Shown here: in pieces, positions 8,044-16,528 of the stretch | Position numbering within the stretch: the stretch's first letter is position 1 | How the letters are laid out: each line of letters starts with the position of its first letter | Source: JADLHS01 sp039806955 | GTDB taxonomy: Bacteria; Verrucomicrobiota; Verrucomicrobiia; Limisphaerales; JADLHS01 | Assembly: GCA_039806955.1 (NCBI GenBank) | Contig: JBDHQI010000016.1 | Coordinates: 1-64,000 of the forward strand | Length of the DNA stretch: 64,000 bases | Direction of reading: 5' to 3' | The notes under the pieces: generated by a model | Told to the model about the DNA's origin: nothing | Seen by the model: only the letters and a program-made list of their open reading frames with translations | The model's database searches: none | Program-made: the position numbers and the translations under genes

Positions 8044-8079
8044 CTCAAATAATCCCCGCCTGCTCTAGCAACGCGCGCC
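8044..8079 (-). repeat. Gene-tail repeat R5 (shortest, degraded)
   Basis: About 35 bases matching the extreme 3' end of R1-R4 (minus strand, ending in the II-stop codons) with several substitutions. It marks the outer edge of the array. Confidence 0.6.
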
Positions 8080-8193
8080 GGAGGAGGCGTGGGACGTCAA
8101 GGGATTAAATCATCCGAACGGAAACTTTACGACTCGCCATTCTCCATTCCACTGCGCAAAATTTTTATTCGCAGCGCGCCGAGAGGCACGCAA

Positions 8194-8838
8194 TTGGCTA
8201 AATTGAGGCACGTGGAACCGCAACCACAACTGGCGTACGATCCAGCCGAATGGCTGGGCGATGCGCATCCGCTCGTCGCCCAACTCGGGTCGGCGGACGG
8301 CTTGGCGGCGTTGCACCCTCTGGCGGAAACGCTGGTGGCGCAACCGGTGACCAGCCTCGACGCCCTGCGAAAATTTTTGCGGGTTTACCTGGAGCGGATT
8401 TTGTTCCCGCACGAAATGCCCGCCATCCGCCGCGCCTATCAGCACATCCGCCGCAACGAACTGCGGGAACTGATCGCCTACGATCAAGCGCTGGCCACCG
8501 AACTGCCGCTGCCGGATTTTGCCGACGCCAGCCGCCGCGTCGGTCAGGCGCAACTGGAGAAACTCCGCCCGTTGCGCGATGAACGGGTGGTGCAACGGTA
8601 TCTCGCCGCGGTGGAAAACCAACAGGCGCATGCCTGGCACACGTTGGTTTATGGCATGACCCTGGTGCTTTATTCGCTGCCGTTGCGCCAGGGCTTGCTG
8701 GGTTACGCCCACCAAACCACGCGCGGTTTCATTCACGTCGCCGCCCGCGATTTGCATCTGCGGGAAGCTGATTGCCGCGCACTGTTCCAAAGCTGTTGCG
8801 AAAAACTGGTTCTGACCGCCGGCGCCGCCGACGCGTGA
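8194..8838 (+). CDS. UreF-like urease accessory protein
   Basis: A mostly helical protein of about 214 aa. The C-terminal block HTLVYGMTLVLYSLPLRQGL, then GYAHQTTRGFIHVAAR, has the spacing of UreF family members (conserved 'VxxG' helix, then a helix leading into a basic pocket). UreF works with UreD/UreG to load nickel into urease, but no urease subunit or other accessory gene is nearby, so the call is tentative. Start: TTG at 8194 has GAGAGG seven bases upstream; GTG at 8089 or 8212 are alternatives, the former lying just beyond tail R5. Confidence 0.5.
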   Translation: MAKLRHVEPQPQLAYDPAEWLGDAHPLVAQLGSADGLAALHPLAETLVAQPVTSLDALRKFLRVYLERILFPHEMPAIRRAYQHIRRNELRELIAYDQALATELPLPDFADASRRVGQAQLEKLRPLRDERVVQRYLAAVENQQAHAWHTLVYGMTLVLYSLPLRQGLLGYAHQTTRGFIHVAARDLHLREADCRALFQSCCEKLVLTAGAADA

Positions 8839-8973
8839 CCCGGCGCTCTCGCTCCGTCCCAACTCTTTCGACGTGACGCGGAAGTTGCGCCGCCCGTCCG
8901 AATTTGCTTCCTGAAAGTTTTCCCGCATCCAGACTGGAAACCCCGCAACGCTTGGCCCATGCTCGGGCTTTCA

Positions 8974-10734
8974 ATGAAAACAAGTTCACTCCTGTTGTGG
9001 TTCTGGGTGGGATTGGGTCTGGGCGCGTCAACGCTGTACGCGACGGAAGACGCGCGCCTCGAAGCGTTCTTTCGGGATTACCTGGAGCAGGTCTTCCAAC
9101 AACAACCCACCACCGCCACGGCATTGGGCGATCACCGCTTTGACGCGCAACTGGACGATATTTCGCCCGTCGCCCGGGTCGGGTGGAAAAAACTGACGCA
9201 ACAAACGCTGCGGGAGTTGCCGCGCCGCATCGCTTATCGTCAGTTATCGCGCCCCGCGCAGATAGATTTTGAAATCCTACAACAGGAGCTGCGCCGCAAC
9301 CTGTGGCTCGACGAAAATTTTCATCCGTTTGAAACCGATCCACGTACTTACGGCACCTACATCACGGACAGTGTATATCGGCTGCTGACCCAATCCACGT
9401 TGCCGGCGGAAACCAATGTGGCCAATTGCATCGCGCGCATGCGCGTCATTCCCCGCGTCATCGCCATCGCGCAGCAAACCCTGACTCATCCGTCGGAATC
9501 CATTTTGGAAACCGCCATCCGCCAGAACCGCGGCGCCATCGCCTTTTACGAAACCGAACTCTTTCAACTCGCCGGCGCGACGCCACAACGCGCGCAACTC
9601 GAAGCCGCCGCCGCGCCCATCGTTTCCGCCTTACGCGACTACCAGCATTTTTTGGAAACCGAGCTGCGTCCACGCGCCACCGGCAACTGGCGCATCGGGA
9701 AAAAGAAGTTTGCCCGGAAACTGGAGCTGGTGCTGGATTCGGGTTTGACTGCCCAACAGGTGGTGGCCGATGCCGAAGCGGAATTTACGCGTGTGCATCG
9801 CGACCTGTACCTCGTCGCGCGCCAGCTATGGAGTCGCTATTTTTCACAGCAATCCCTGCCGCCTGACGACGTGATCGGGCGGCGGACAACCATCGCGCAA
9901 GTGATCGCGGCCGTCAGCGAGGAGCACGGTCAACCAGATCAGTTGTTGGCGGATGCACAAGCCACCGTGAGCCGCATCAAGACGTTCATTCGCGACCGCC
10001 ACCTTCTGGCTCTGCCCGAGCCGGACGCCTGTCAAGTGATTGAAATGCCCGAGTTCAATCGCGGCAACTCCGTGGCGTACCTGGAAAACGCGCCCCCATT
10101 GGACCCGCGCGCGGCCAGCTTCTACGCGGTGAGTCCGCCGCCCGCGGATTGGGAGGCGTCCCGCGTGCGGACCTATCTGGAGGAATACAACACGCACATG
10201 CTGCAAATCCTGACCATCCACGAGGCCTACCCCGGTCATTACGTCCAATTGGAATACGCCAACCGGAATCCCTCCTTGATCCGGAAAGTTTTGGCCTCGG
10301 GCGTGTACATCGAAGGCTGGGCGGTTTACACCGAGCAAATGATGTTGGACCAGGGCTATGGCGACGGCGATTTGCGCCTGCGCCTGATGCAGCTCAAGTT
10401 CTACCTGCGCACCGTGGTCAACGCGATCCTCGATTATCGGATGCACTGCACGGACATGACCGACGCCGAAGCCCTGCGCCTGATGGTCGAGGGCGCGTTT
10501 CAATCCGAAGGCGAAGCGCGGCTCAAAATCATTCGCGCCAAACAAAGTTCCACGCAGTTGAGTACCTACTTCGTCGGTCGCCTGGCGCATTACCGCTTGC
10601 GACAGGCGATGCAACGCGAACTGGGGGATCAGTTTGATCTGGCCCGCTATCACGAAGCGGTTTTGAATATTGGCTCGGTGCCGGTGAAATACCTGCCCGA
10701 ACTGGTGCGAAGCCAATTGAACACCAGCAACTAA
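8974..10734 (+). CDS. DUF885 family protein (predicted secreted metallohydrolase)
   Basis: 586 aa from ATG 8974, which puts a signal peptide at the very start (MKTSSLLLWFWVGLGLGASTLYA); the ATG at 8959 adds five residues. The DUF885 hallmark HEAYPGHY lies near residue 415, followed by EGWAVYTEQMM. These are the zinc-ligand-like residues of this gluzincin-like family. Substrate unknown; probably exported to the periplasm. It is transcribed alone. Confidence 0.88.
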   Translation: MKTSSLLLWFWVGLGLGASTLYATEDARLEAFFRDYLEQVFQQQPTTATALGDHRFDAQLDDISPVARVGWKKLTQQTLRELPRRIAYRQLSRPAQIDFEILQQELRRNLWLDENFHPFETDPRTYGTYITDSVYRLLTQSTLPAETNVANCIARMRVIPRVIAIAQQTLTHPSESILETAIRQNRGAIAFYETELFQLAGATPQRAQLEAAAAPIVSALRDYQHFLETELRPRATGNWRIGKKKFARKLELVLDSGLTAQQVVADAEAEFTRVHRDLYLVARQLWSRYFSQQSLPPDDVIGRRTTIAQVIAAVSEEHGQPDQLLADAQATVSRIKTFIRDRHLLALPEPDACQVIEMPEFNRGNSVAYLENAPPLDPRAASFYAVSPPPADWEASRVRTYLEEYNTHMLQILTIHEAYPGHYVQLEYANRNPSLIRKVLASGVYIEGWAVYTEQMMLDQGYGDGDLRLRLMQLKFYLRTVVNAILDYRMHCTDMTDAEALRLMVEGAFQSEGEARLKIIRAKQSSTQLSTYFVGRLAHYRLRQAMQRELGDQFDLARYHEAVLNIGSVPVKYLPELVRSQLNTSN

Positions 10735-11006
10735 AAGCCCGCTCCCCGGCTTGCTGGAACATTGCCGGATTGAAGACTTTGCCACGCTGATCTCCAATGA
10801 AGTAACGCCCCCGCCTCCCTGTCCTTCTATCCACCGGGTGGGAGAGGGATATTTCCCTGACCACAATGGAAGCAACTGACAGGATGACAGGATGAGATGA
10901 ACCGCGAAATACGCGAACCACGCAAAACCACAGGGATAAAATAAAATGCCTTTTGAATTTTTGCGCTTCGGTTTTTGAAAACCCACTCCGCGTTTTGCGC
11001 CGTGAT

Positions 11007-11549
11007 TTAGTCAGGGACATCCACCCAGAGTTTGCGCAGCCGGGTGAAATGTGGCCGCACGGGTTGGAGCAGTGCCATCGCTCCGGCACGTTCCGGCGTG
11101 TTGGCCGGTTGGACGGCGGCCCCCAGCACCAGGCCCAGGGGGTTCACCAACAGGAAACGGTTGCGGCCCTTGGTCTTTTTACCCGCGTCGTAGCCGACCG
11201 CGCCACCGTGCGGATTGGAGCGCACGGTCTGACTGTCGAGCACACAGGTGGTGGGACGTGTCCGCTTGTCTTCTGCCTTGCGCGTCAGGGCTCGGAGTCG
11301 GGTGTTGAGTTGACCCAACAGTCCGTTGCGACTCCATTGGTGAAAGTGATGATAGACGGTTTTCCAAGGCGGGAATGTTTGCGGCAGCAGCCGCCAGGGA
11401 CAACCGGCCTTGGCGAGGTAGAAGATGGCGTCGCAGACGGCGCGCAACGAGGTGCGGGGTCGGCCGCGCTTTTGGGCAGCGGGCAGGAGCGGTTCAAGCA
11501 ACTCCCATTGGGAGTCGGTGAGGTCGGTTGGGTAAGAGGCGATTTTCAT
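11007..11549 (-). mobile_element. IS5-type transposase, C-terminally truncated
   Basis: 180 aa with the IS5-family start (LTDSQWELLEPLLPAAQKRG), the KAGCPWRLLP helix and the first DDE Asp in TCVLDSQTVRSNPHGG. It stops at LWVDVPD, right where the second catalytic Asp region should continue, so about a third of the usual length and the catalytic Glu are missing. No matching terminal inverted repeats could be found by eye. Likely an inactive remnant. Confidence 0.8.
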
Positions 11550-11679
11550 CGCCCCAATGGCGCTGCCGCGAAAGTGAGCCGCACATCCGCGCAGCCCATG
11601 TCAAGTCATCCCCACTCTTCCACGCAACTTTTTTCACCCGCACCTGACCGGGCCAAAAACTCAAATCACTTCAATTTGA

Positions 11680-12072
11680 TTTCTCAGACAGACTCTGACG
11701 CTGTTTCTAGCCGCATCAGCATACTGGGGACCGAAAGGCGAATCGGGGATTCAGTATTGCGATCAACCGCGCTGGACCGGTCTATGGGGGCATCCCAACT
11801 TCTTTGGCTTGTTGACGGGCGTGGGGCCGGTGTTGGCAGTGGGCCTGTTCGTGCAGACCCTGAAAATTCAAGTCGCCAATCGGCGCGCCGCCGCGCAAGC
11901 AGGCGGAGACGCATCGCCCGCAACAACCTTGAATGTTATGCGCCACTCCTTTGCTTTTCGTCGCCACGTAAATTCACTCACTCGCCGCGGTCCCGCAGTT
12001 TTACGCGGCGTCCTGGCCGCGTTGATCAGCGGACTGCTATGCGGTGGAAGCGCCGGCGCCGCGCCGCTCTAG
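11680..12072 (+). pseudogene. 5'-truncated membrane-protein remnant (O-antigen ligase-like?)
   Basis: Frame 1 is open from 11680 to TAG at 12072 without a good start. It encodes LFLAASAYWGPKGESGIQYC, then RWTGLWGHPNFFGLLTGVG and two hydrophobic stretches. The W-x-G-x-W-G-H-P-N-x-F-G signature recalls O-antigen ligase/polymerase proteins. Lacking an N-terminus and lying beside a truncated transposase, it looks like the end of a disrupted gene. Low certainty. Confidence 0.35.
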
Positions 12073-13397
12073 TCCATCGGCAAGCCCGATGGCGTCGGGA
12101 TCGAGTTCGCTCCGGGTGGCCGGGCGAATTGACCGCCCCACTCGTTGAGCGCGTGTTCCGCGGCCACTTTTTGAAACTCCGGGTCCAACAAGGCGAGCGC
12201 TTCACCGATCAGATATAACGAACCGGTAATGATCACTTCCTCGGGGGGCGACGTCATGCGCAAGGCAGCGTCAAGCGAGTTGGCGGTGTGGCACTCAACG
12301 GCGGTGGGTTGTTCGCAACACCAAGCCAGCAAAGTTTGCGGGTCAAGGGTGCGGTCGCTCCCCACGGGGATGAAAATGATGCGGCGCGCGATTTGCAACA
12401 ATTGCCGACACATGGTTTGCCAGTCCTTGTCGCGCATGATGCCGACAATAAACACGCGCGGCGAATGAGCCTCCTCGAGCGACAAGGCCAGAGCAAGGGC
12501 GGCCAGACCCGATGGATTGTGCGCGCCATCGAGCAACACTTTTTGTCCGGTGGCCAGCGACAGTGATTGCAACCGGCCAGCCCAACGGACGGTGGCCAGA
12601 CCTTTTGCCAGCGCTGCCGGAGTCACCGGCAGGAGCGATTGCAATGCCTCCACCACCCGCAAAACCAGCGCGGCGTTTTGGCGTTGGTGCGCGCCTTGAA
12701 GCGCGAGTGGGCCGGGCAGCACCACGGACGCAGGGGTCGCCAGCACGCGGAAGGGCGCATGCTGCCGCACGGCTGTAGCGTGTAACACGGCCAGTGCCTC
12801 CTCCGGTTGCGCGGCGGCTTCCACCGGCACACCGGGTTTGATGATGCCCGCCTTTTCAGCGGCAATTTTCGTCAGGGTATCGCCGAGCCAGGCTTGATGG
12901 TCCAGCCCGATCGGCGTGATGGCGCTGAGCAGCGGCGTGACGATATTGGTCGCATCCAGACGTCCGCCCAAACCAGTTTCCCAGATCACCAGATCACACC
13001 GCTGTTGCGCGAAGTGCAGCAACGCCATCACGGTGACAACTTCGAAAAAAGTGGGATGCTGTTCGGCGGGAAAGGTCGCCAGCCACGGACGAATTTTTTC
13101 CAGCAACGCCACGACCTCGGCGGCGCTGATCCATTGGCGGTTCACCTGCATCCGTTCGCGGAAAGAAATCAGGTGCGGCGAAGTGAACAGGCCCACGCGC
13201 CGCCCGCTCGCCCGGTAAACGCTCTCGAGCATGGCGCAGGTTGAGCCTTTGCCGTTCGTGCCCGCGACGTGAATGAAGCGCAGGTGACGCTGCGGTTGCC
13301 CCGCCAGTTCCGCCAGCCGGAAGGTGTTTTCCAAACCCAGCTTGGCGCCGAACAATCGCAGTCCGTAGAGAAATTTAATCGCCTCGGTGTAGGTCAT
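12069..13397 (-). CDS. folC: Folylpolyglutamate synthase / dihydrofolate synthase
   Basis: 442 aa from ATG 13397 (MTYTEAIKFLYGLRLFG); the longer frame adds 31 unlikely residues. Mur-ligase fold: P-loop HVAGTNGKGSTCAMLES, then GLFTSPHLISFRERMQVN, WETGLGGRLDATN, the TPIGLDHQAWLG motif, and the C-terminal LLDGAHNPSGLAAL. Adds glutamate to dihydropteroate and to tetrahydrofolate in the cytosol. The start overlaps (ATGA) a short frame that comes out of the pyrG-tail duplication, so that rearrangement lies directly upstream. Confidence 0.95.
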   Translation of the reverse strand: MTYTEAIKFLYGLRLFGAKLGLENTFRLAELAGQPQRHLRFIHVAGTNGKGSTCAMLESVYRASGRRVGLFTSPHLISFRERMQVNRQWISAAEVVALLEKIRPWLATFPAEQHPTFFEVVTVMALLHFAQQRCDLVIWETGLGGRLDATNIVTPLLSAITPIGLDHQAWLGDTLTKIAAEKAGIIKPGVPVEAAAQPEEALAVLHATAVRQHAPFRVLATPASVVLPGPLALQGAHQRQNAALVLRVVEALQSLLPVTPAALAKGLATVRWAGRLQSLSLATGQKVLLDGAHNPSGLAALALALSLEEAHSPRVFIVGIMRDKDWQTMCRQLLQIARRIIFIPVGSDRTLDPQTLLAWCCEQPTAVECHTANSLDAALRMTSPPEEVIITGSLYLIGEALALLDPEFQKVAAEHALNEWGGQFARPPGANSIPTPSGLPMD

Positions 13398-13588
13398 CGC
13401 TTGACGATAAATTGAGTTTGCACTCCGAAGTGCAAGAACAGCTCCAGCAGAAACAAGGTCAGCCCAATGCGTTGCCCCCACTGTTGGCAATTTGAAACGG
13501 GGCGTGCTTTTCTCAGCCGAGGCGCGAGAATTGGCAGTCTCAAAAGTCGGTGGATCAGCTGGCGCATGATCAAGATGAGTTGAATCAA
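13394..13588 (-). CDS. Possible 64-aa ORF coupled to folC
   Basis: TTG-initiated frame starting inside the distal pyrG-tail repeat and overlapping the folC start by ATGA. It encodes a basic stretch and then a hydrophobic helix (IGLTLFLLELFLHFGV). It could be the remnant of a former folC-upstream gene or a leader. No family recognised. Confidence 0.3.
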   Translation of the reverse strand: MIQLILIMRQLIHRLLRLPILAPRLRKARPVSNCQQWGQRIGLTLFLLELFLHFGVQTQFIVKR

Positions 13589-13663
13589 CTCAGCTCCGCA
13601 TAAATTTTCACAGCGGTCGCGGCTGACTCTGCTGGAGCGCGGCGACGATGAAGCCTTTAACCC
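13568..13663 (-). repeat. Distal copy of the pyrG 3' end
   Basis: About 96 bases nearly identical to 13965-14060. Read on the minus strand it encodes the last residues of CTP synthase (GFIVAALQQSQPRPL, stop) plus about 40 bases of downstream sequence. It is separated from the native pyrG end by a ~300-bp small-ORF cassette. It is a non-coding leftover because the frame is not joined to anything. Confidence 0.85.
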
Positions 13664-13675
13664 GCGACCCGCGTT

Positions 13676-13897
13676 TCAAAGGACAAACTCCACGTCGCAA
13701 CGGCGCGCGGCTTCCGCTTCCGGCGACTTCTTTCGCGGTGGAAACAAGGAGAGCATTTCTTCATTCCAACGCGCGGCTTCCTCAAAGGTCAGGCGCGAAC
13801 GATACGGCTTCATTCCGCTCCAGTCCGGAAATTCCAACCCCGACGAATCATGCAGGACCCCCTTATTCGTCGGCGCAGGCGTATCGTAATTTTTCAT
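13676..13897 (-). CDS. Small hypothetical protein of the pyrG-tail cassette
   Basis: 73 aa, starting MKNYDTPAPTNKGVLHDSSG, with GLEFPDWSGMKPYRSRLTFE and AARWNEEMLSLFP, ending with stop at 13676 a few bases from the distal repeat. It fills most of the interval between the two pyrG ends. I recognise no family. Small size and the overlap with a preceding short frame resemble a toxin-antitoxin-type pair, but that is only an analogy. Confidence 0.55.
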   Translation of the reverse strand: MKNYDTPAPTNKGVLHDSSGLEFPDWSGMKPYRSRLTFEEAARWNEEMLSLFPPRKKSPEAEAARRCDVEFVL

Positions 13898-13970
13898 AAA
13901 TTTCCAAGCTTCCGTGCTTGAGGATTATCGCCCGAAGCTCCGGCTCGTTCAAGTCCAGGCGGTTGATCAA
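13863..13970 (-). CDS. Possible 35-aa ORF preceding the cassette protein
   Basis: TTG at 13970 opens a frame encoding INRLDLNEPELRAIILKHGS and ending YACADE. It overlaps the start of the 73-aa ORF by 35 bases. The TTG sits inside the pyrG-tail repeat, so translation would depend on that junction. Listed because the pair fills the cassette exactly. Confidence 0.33.
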   Translation of the reverse strand: MINRLDLNEPELRAIILKHGSLEIYEKLRYACADE

Positions 13971-14060
13971 GATGAGTTGAATCAGATCAACCCCGCATAA
14001 ATTTTCACAGCGGTCGCGGCTGACTCTGCTGGAGTGCGGCGGCGATGAAACCCTTGAACA
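13965..14060 (-). repeat. Native copy of the duplicated pyrG 3' end
   Basis: The last ~55 coding bases of pyrG plus ~40 bases of 3' flank, matching 13568-13663 with scattered substitutions at an offset of 397 bases. Confidence 0.85.
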
Positions 14061-15618
14061 GCGGATGCGGCTCGTGCGGTTTGCTGAGAAATTCGGGATG
14101 AAACTGGCTGGCCAGATAGAAGGGATGTCCGGGCAGTTCAATCACCTCCACCAATTTTCCGTCCGGGGATAATCCGCTGAATACCAAGCCGCTCTTCTCA
14201 AATTTCTCACGGAAGGCGTTGTTGAATTCAAACCGATGCCGATGCCGCTCGTTGATCATGAACGCGCCGTACAGCTTGGCGGCCAGCGAGCCGACCTGCA
14301 ATTGGCACGGCTGCGCGCCGAGGCGCATCGTGCCGCCTTTCTTGGTCACTTTGCGTTGCGCGTCGAGCAGCGCAATAACCGCGTGCGAGGTGTCGGGATT
14401 GAATTCCGTGGAATGGGCTTTCTCCATCTTGAGCACATTACGGGCGAATTCGATGGTGGCGATCTGCATGCCCAGACACAGTCCGAGGTAGGGCACTTGG
14501 GTTTCCCGGGCGAACTTTGCCGTTTCGACCAGTCCTTCAATGCCGCGCGCACCGAATCCACCCGGCACACAGATGCCGTGCAGCCCGCTCAGTTTCTTCG
14601 CCGCGCCTTCCTTCTCAATTTCCTCGGCGTCAATCCGCACAATTTCCACGCCGCAATCGTTGCCGATGCCGCCATGGATCAACGCTTCGTAAACTGATTT
14701 GTAGGCGTCCTGCAGGCCGATGTATTTGCCGACAACCCCAATGCGCGCACGAAATTGCGGCGCGATCAGTTTCCGAATGATTTCCTGCCAGTGCCCCATC
14801 TTGGCGGGCGGCCCATCCAGATGCAGGACGCGGCAGACCAGATCATCCGCCTGTTCGCGTTGCAAAACCAGCGGCAGTTCGTAAATGGAATGATCCACGT
14901 CCTTCACTTCAATCACCGCTTCCACCGGCACGCTGCAAAACAGCGAAATTTTCTGACGCAACTCCTTGTCGAGTGGTTTTTCGCAACGGCAAGCCATCAG
15001 GTGCGGCGAGATGCCGATCTCGCGCAGTTTGGCGACGGATTGTTGCGTGGGCTTGGTTTTCAATTCCCCGGCAGCCTTGATGTACGGGACGTAGGTGACG
15101 TGAATGAAACAGGTATTGCCGATGCCGGCTTCCAGAGCGAACTCGCGGATCGCCTCCAAAAACGGCAGCCCTTCGATGTCCCCTGTAGTTCCGCCCACTT
15201 CGGTAATCACAATGTCGGCCTTGCTCTCGGTGGCGAGTACATAAATGCGGCGCTTGATTTCGTCCGTGACGTGCGGAATCACCTGAACGGTTTTGCCAAG
15301 ATAAACCCCCTCGCGCTCGTTATTGAGCACCGTTTGATAAACCTGGCCACTGGTCAGATTGTTCAGGCGGGATAGTTTGGTATTGGTGAACCGTTCGTAG
15401 TGGCCCAGATCGAGGTCCGTTTCTGCGCCGTCATCCAGCACGTAAACTTCGCCGTGTTGATACGGGGACATCGTGCCGGGGTCCACGTTGAGATAGGGAT
15501 CGAACTTTTGGATGGCGACCTTGTGGCCGCGATTTTCCAGCAGCGTGCCGAGCGCGGCCGCGGTTAATCCCTTGCCCAGGGAGCTGACGACTCCACCAGT
15601 GATGAAAATAAATTTCAT
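14005..15618 (-). CDS. pyrG: CTP synthase
   Basis: 537 aa, full length. N-terminal amidoligase domain: MKFIFITGGVVSSLGKGLTA P-loop and EVGGTTGDIEGLPFLEA. C-terminal class-I glutaminase: GGFGARGIEG, the nucleophile Cys in YLGLCLGMQIA, and HPEFLSKP near the end. Converts UTP to CTP using glutamine and ATP. It is 10 bases upstream of kdsB in the reverse direction (kdsB is read first), a sensible pairing because KdsB consumes CTP. Its last codons are duplicated 397 bases downstream. Confidence 0.98.
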   Translation of the reverse strand: MKFIFITGGVVSSLGKGLTAAALGTLLENRGHKVAIQKFDPYLNVDPGTMSPYQHGEVYVLDDGAETDLDLGHYERFTNTKLSRLNNLTSGQVYQTVLNNEREGVYLGKTVQVIPHVTDEIKRRIYVLATESKADIVITEVGGTTGDIEGLPFLEAIREFALEAGIGNTCFIHVTYVPYIKAAGELKTKPTQQSVAKLREIGISPHLMACRCEKPLDKELRQKISLFCSVPVEAVIEVKDVDHSIYELPLVLQREQADDLVCRVLHLDGPPAKMGHWQEIIRKLIAPQFRARIGVVGKYIGLQDAYKSVYEALIHGGIGNDCGVEIVRIDAEEIEKEGAAKKLSGLHGICVPGGFGARGIEGLVETAKFARETQVPYLGLCLGMQIATIEFARNVLKMEKAHSTEFNPDTSHAVIALLDAQRKVTKKGGTMRLGAQPCQLQVGSLAAKLYGAFMINERHRHRFEFNNAFREKFEKSGLVFSGLSPDGKLVEVIELPGHPFYLASQFHPEFLSKPHEPHPLFKGFIAAALQQSQPRPL

Positions 15619-15628
15619 AGTTCAAATC

Positions 15629-16369
15629 TCATGCGCCGCGCAACTGACGCTCCACCCGGGCCGCGTCTTCCGGCGTATCCACGCCCACACTGTCGTAGTT
15701 CACCGGCACGACTGCGATCCGGATGCCGTGGTCCAACGCGCGCAACTGCTCCAGTTTTTCGGCTTGTTCCAAGGGCGAAACCGGCAACTGGACCAGGCGC
15801 AACAGCGTGTCGCGTTGGAAACCGTAAATGCCCAGGTGCTTCATAAAAGGAAACGCCGCCAACTGTTCACGGATCGAACGACTGGCGGCTTCGCGCAGAT
15901 ACGGAATCGTACGCCGGGAAAAATATAGGGCGTGACCGCGGGCGTTGACAACGACTTTCACCACGTTCGCATTGTCGTATTCGGTCGGGTCTTGAATTCG
16001 CGTGGCCGCCGTGGTCATTTCGCAATTTCGCGCCGCGTCCGCCACGGCGTCCACCACGGCTGGATCCAGCAACGGTTCATCGCCCTGGATGTTCACGATC
16101 ACATCGCACGCGTGGCGTTCCGCCACTTCCGCGATGCGGTCAGACCCACTCGGATGATCCGCGCGGGTCATTTCCACCCGGCAAAACTGTTGCGCCACTT
16201 CGGCAATGCGCGCGTCGTCCGTCGCCACCATCACTTCGCTCAACCAGCGGGCTTTCTGGCATTGTTGTACGACGTGCTGGATGAGTGGTTTGCCGGCAAT
16301 GAGGTGCAGCGGTTTGCCCGGAAAGCGGGTCGAGCCATATCGCGCTGGTATAATGCCGAGGATTTTCAT
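15629..16369 (-). CDS. kdsB: 3-deoxy-manno-octulosonate cytidylyltransferase
   Basis: 246 aa from ATG 16369 (MKILGIIPARYGSTRFPGKP); the longer frame adds 25 residues. Nucleotidyltransferase motifs are IPARYGSTRFPGKPL, VATDDARI, ADHPSGSDRIAEVAE and VNIQGDEPLLDP, and C-terminal YDSVGVDTPEDAARVE. Activates KDO with CTP for lipopolysaccharide core synthesis, so the organism makes an LPS-type outer membrane. Forms a two-gene unit with pyrG. Confidence 0.97.
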   Translation of the reverse strand: MKILGIIPARYGSTRFPGKPLHLIAGKPLIQHVVQQCQKARWLSEVMVATDDARIAEVAQQFCRVEMTRADHPSGSDRIAEVAERHACDVIVNIQGDEPLLDPAVVDAVADAARNCEMTTAATRIQDPTEYDNANVVKVVVNARGHALYFSRRTIPYLREAASRSIREQLAAFPFMKHLGIYGFQRDTLLRLVQLPVSPLEQAEKLEQLRALDHGIRIAVVPVNYDSVGVDTPEDAARVERQLRGA

Positions 16370-16528
16370 ATTGCAACGTCCGAAACGCAGCCCGCCAAGG
16401 CGGCGTCCAAACCACCCGGACAGCTTAGTAAGCCGTGAATTCACAAGCGAGCCTGGAATACATCAAACCCGCCCGGCGCGTTGCACATTTGCTTGTCCGC
16501 CCGGTTCGAGTTTGTAAGGCTGCCGCCG

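Noticed and set aside
2502..8079. Introns or inteins as an explanation of the tail copies
   Set aside because: The cargo lies after complete stop codons and carries its own starts and stops; no self-splicing or intein motif was seen.
2502..8079. CRISPR array from the recurring repeats
   Set aside because: The repeats are unequal-length coding fragments spaced by hundreds to thousands of bases with genes between; no short regular repeat-spacer pattern exists.
9844..10986. 380-aa minus-strand ORF
   Set aside because: Antisense to the DUF885 gene, which has a signal peptide and conserved HEAYPGHY motif.
10953..12218. 421-aa plus-strand ORF
   Set aside because: Runs antisense through the IS5-type transposase and into folC; composition is shadow-like. 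Only the separate frame at 11680-12072 has membrane-protein features.
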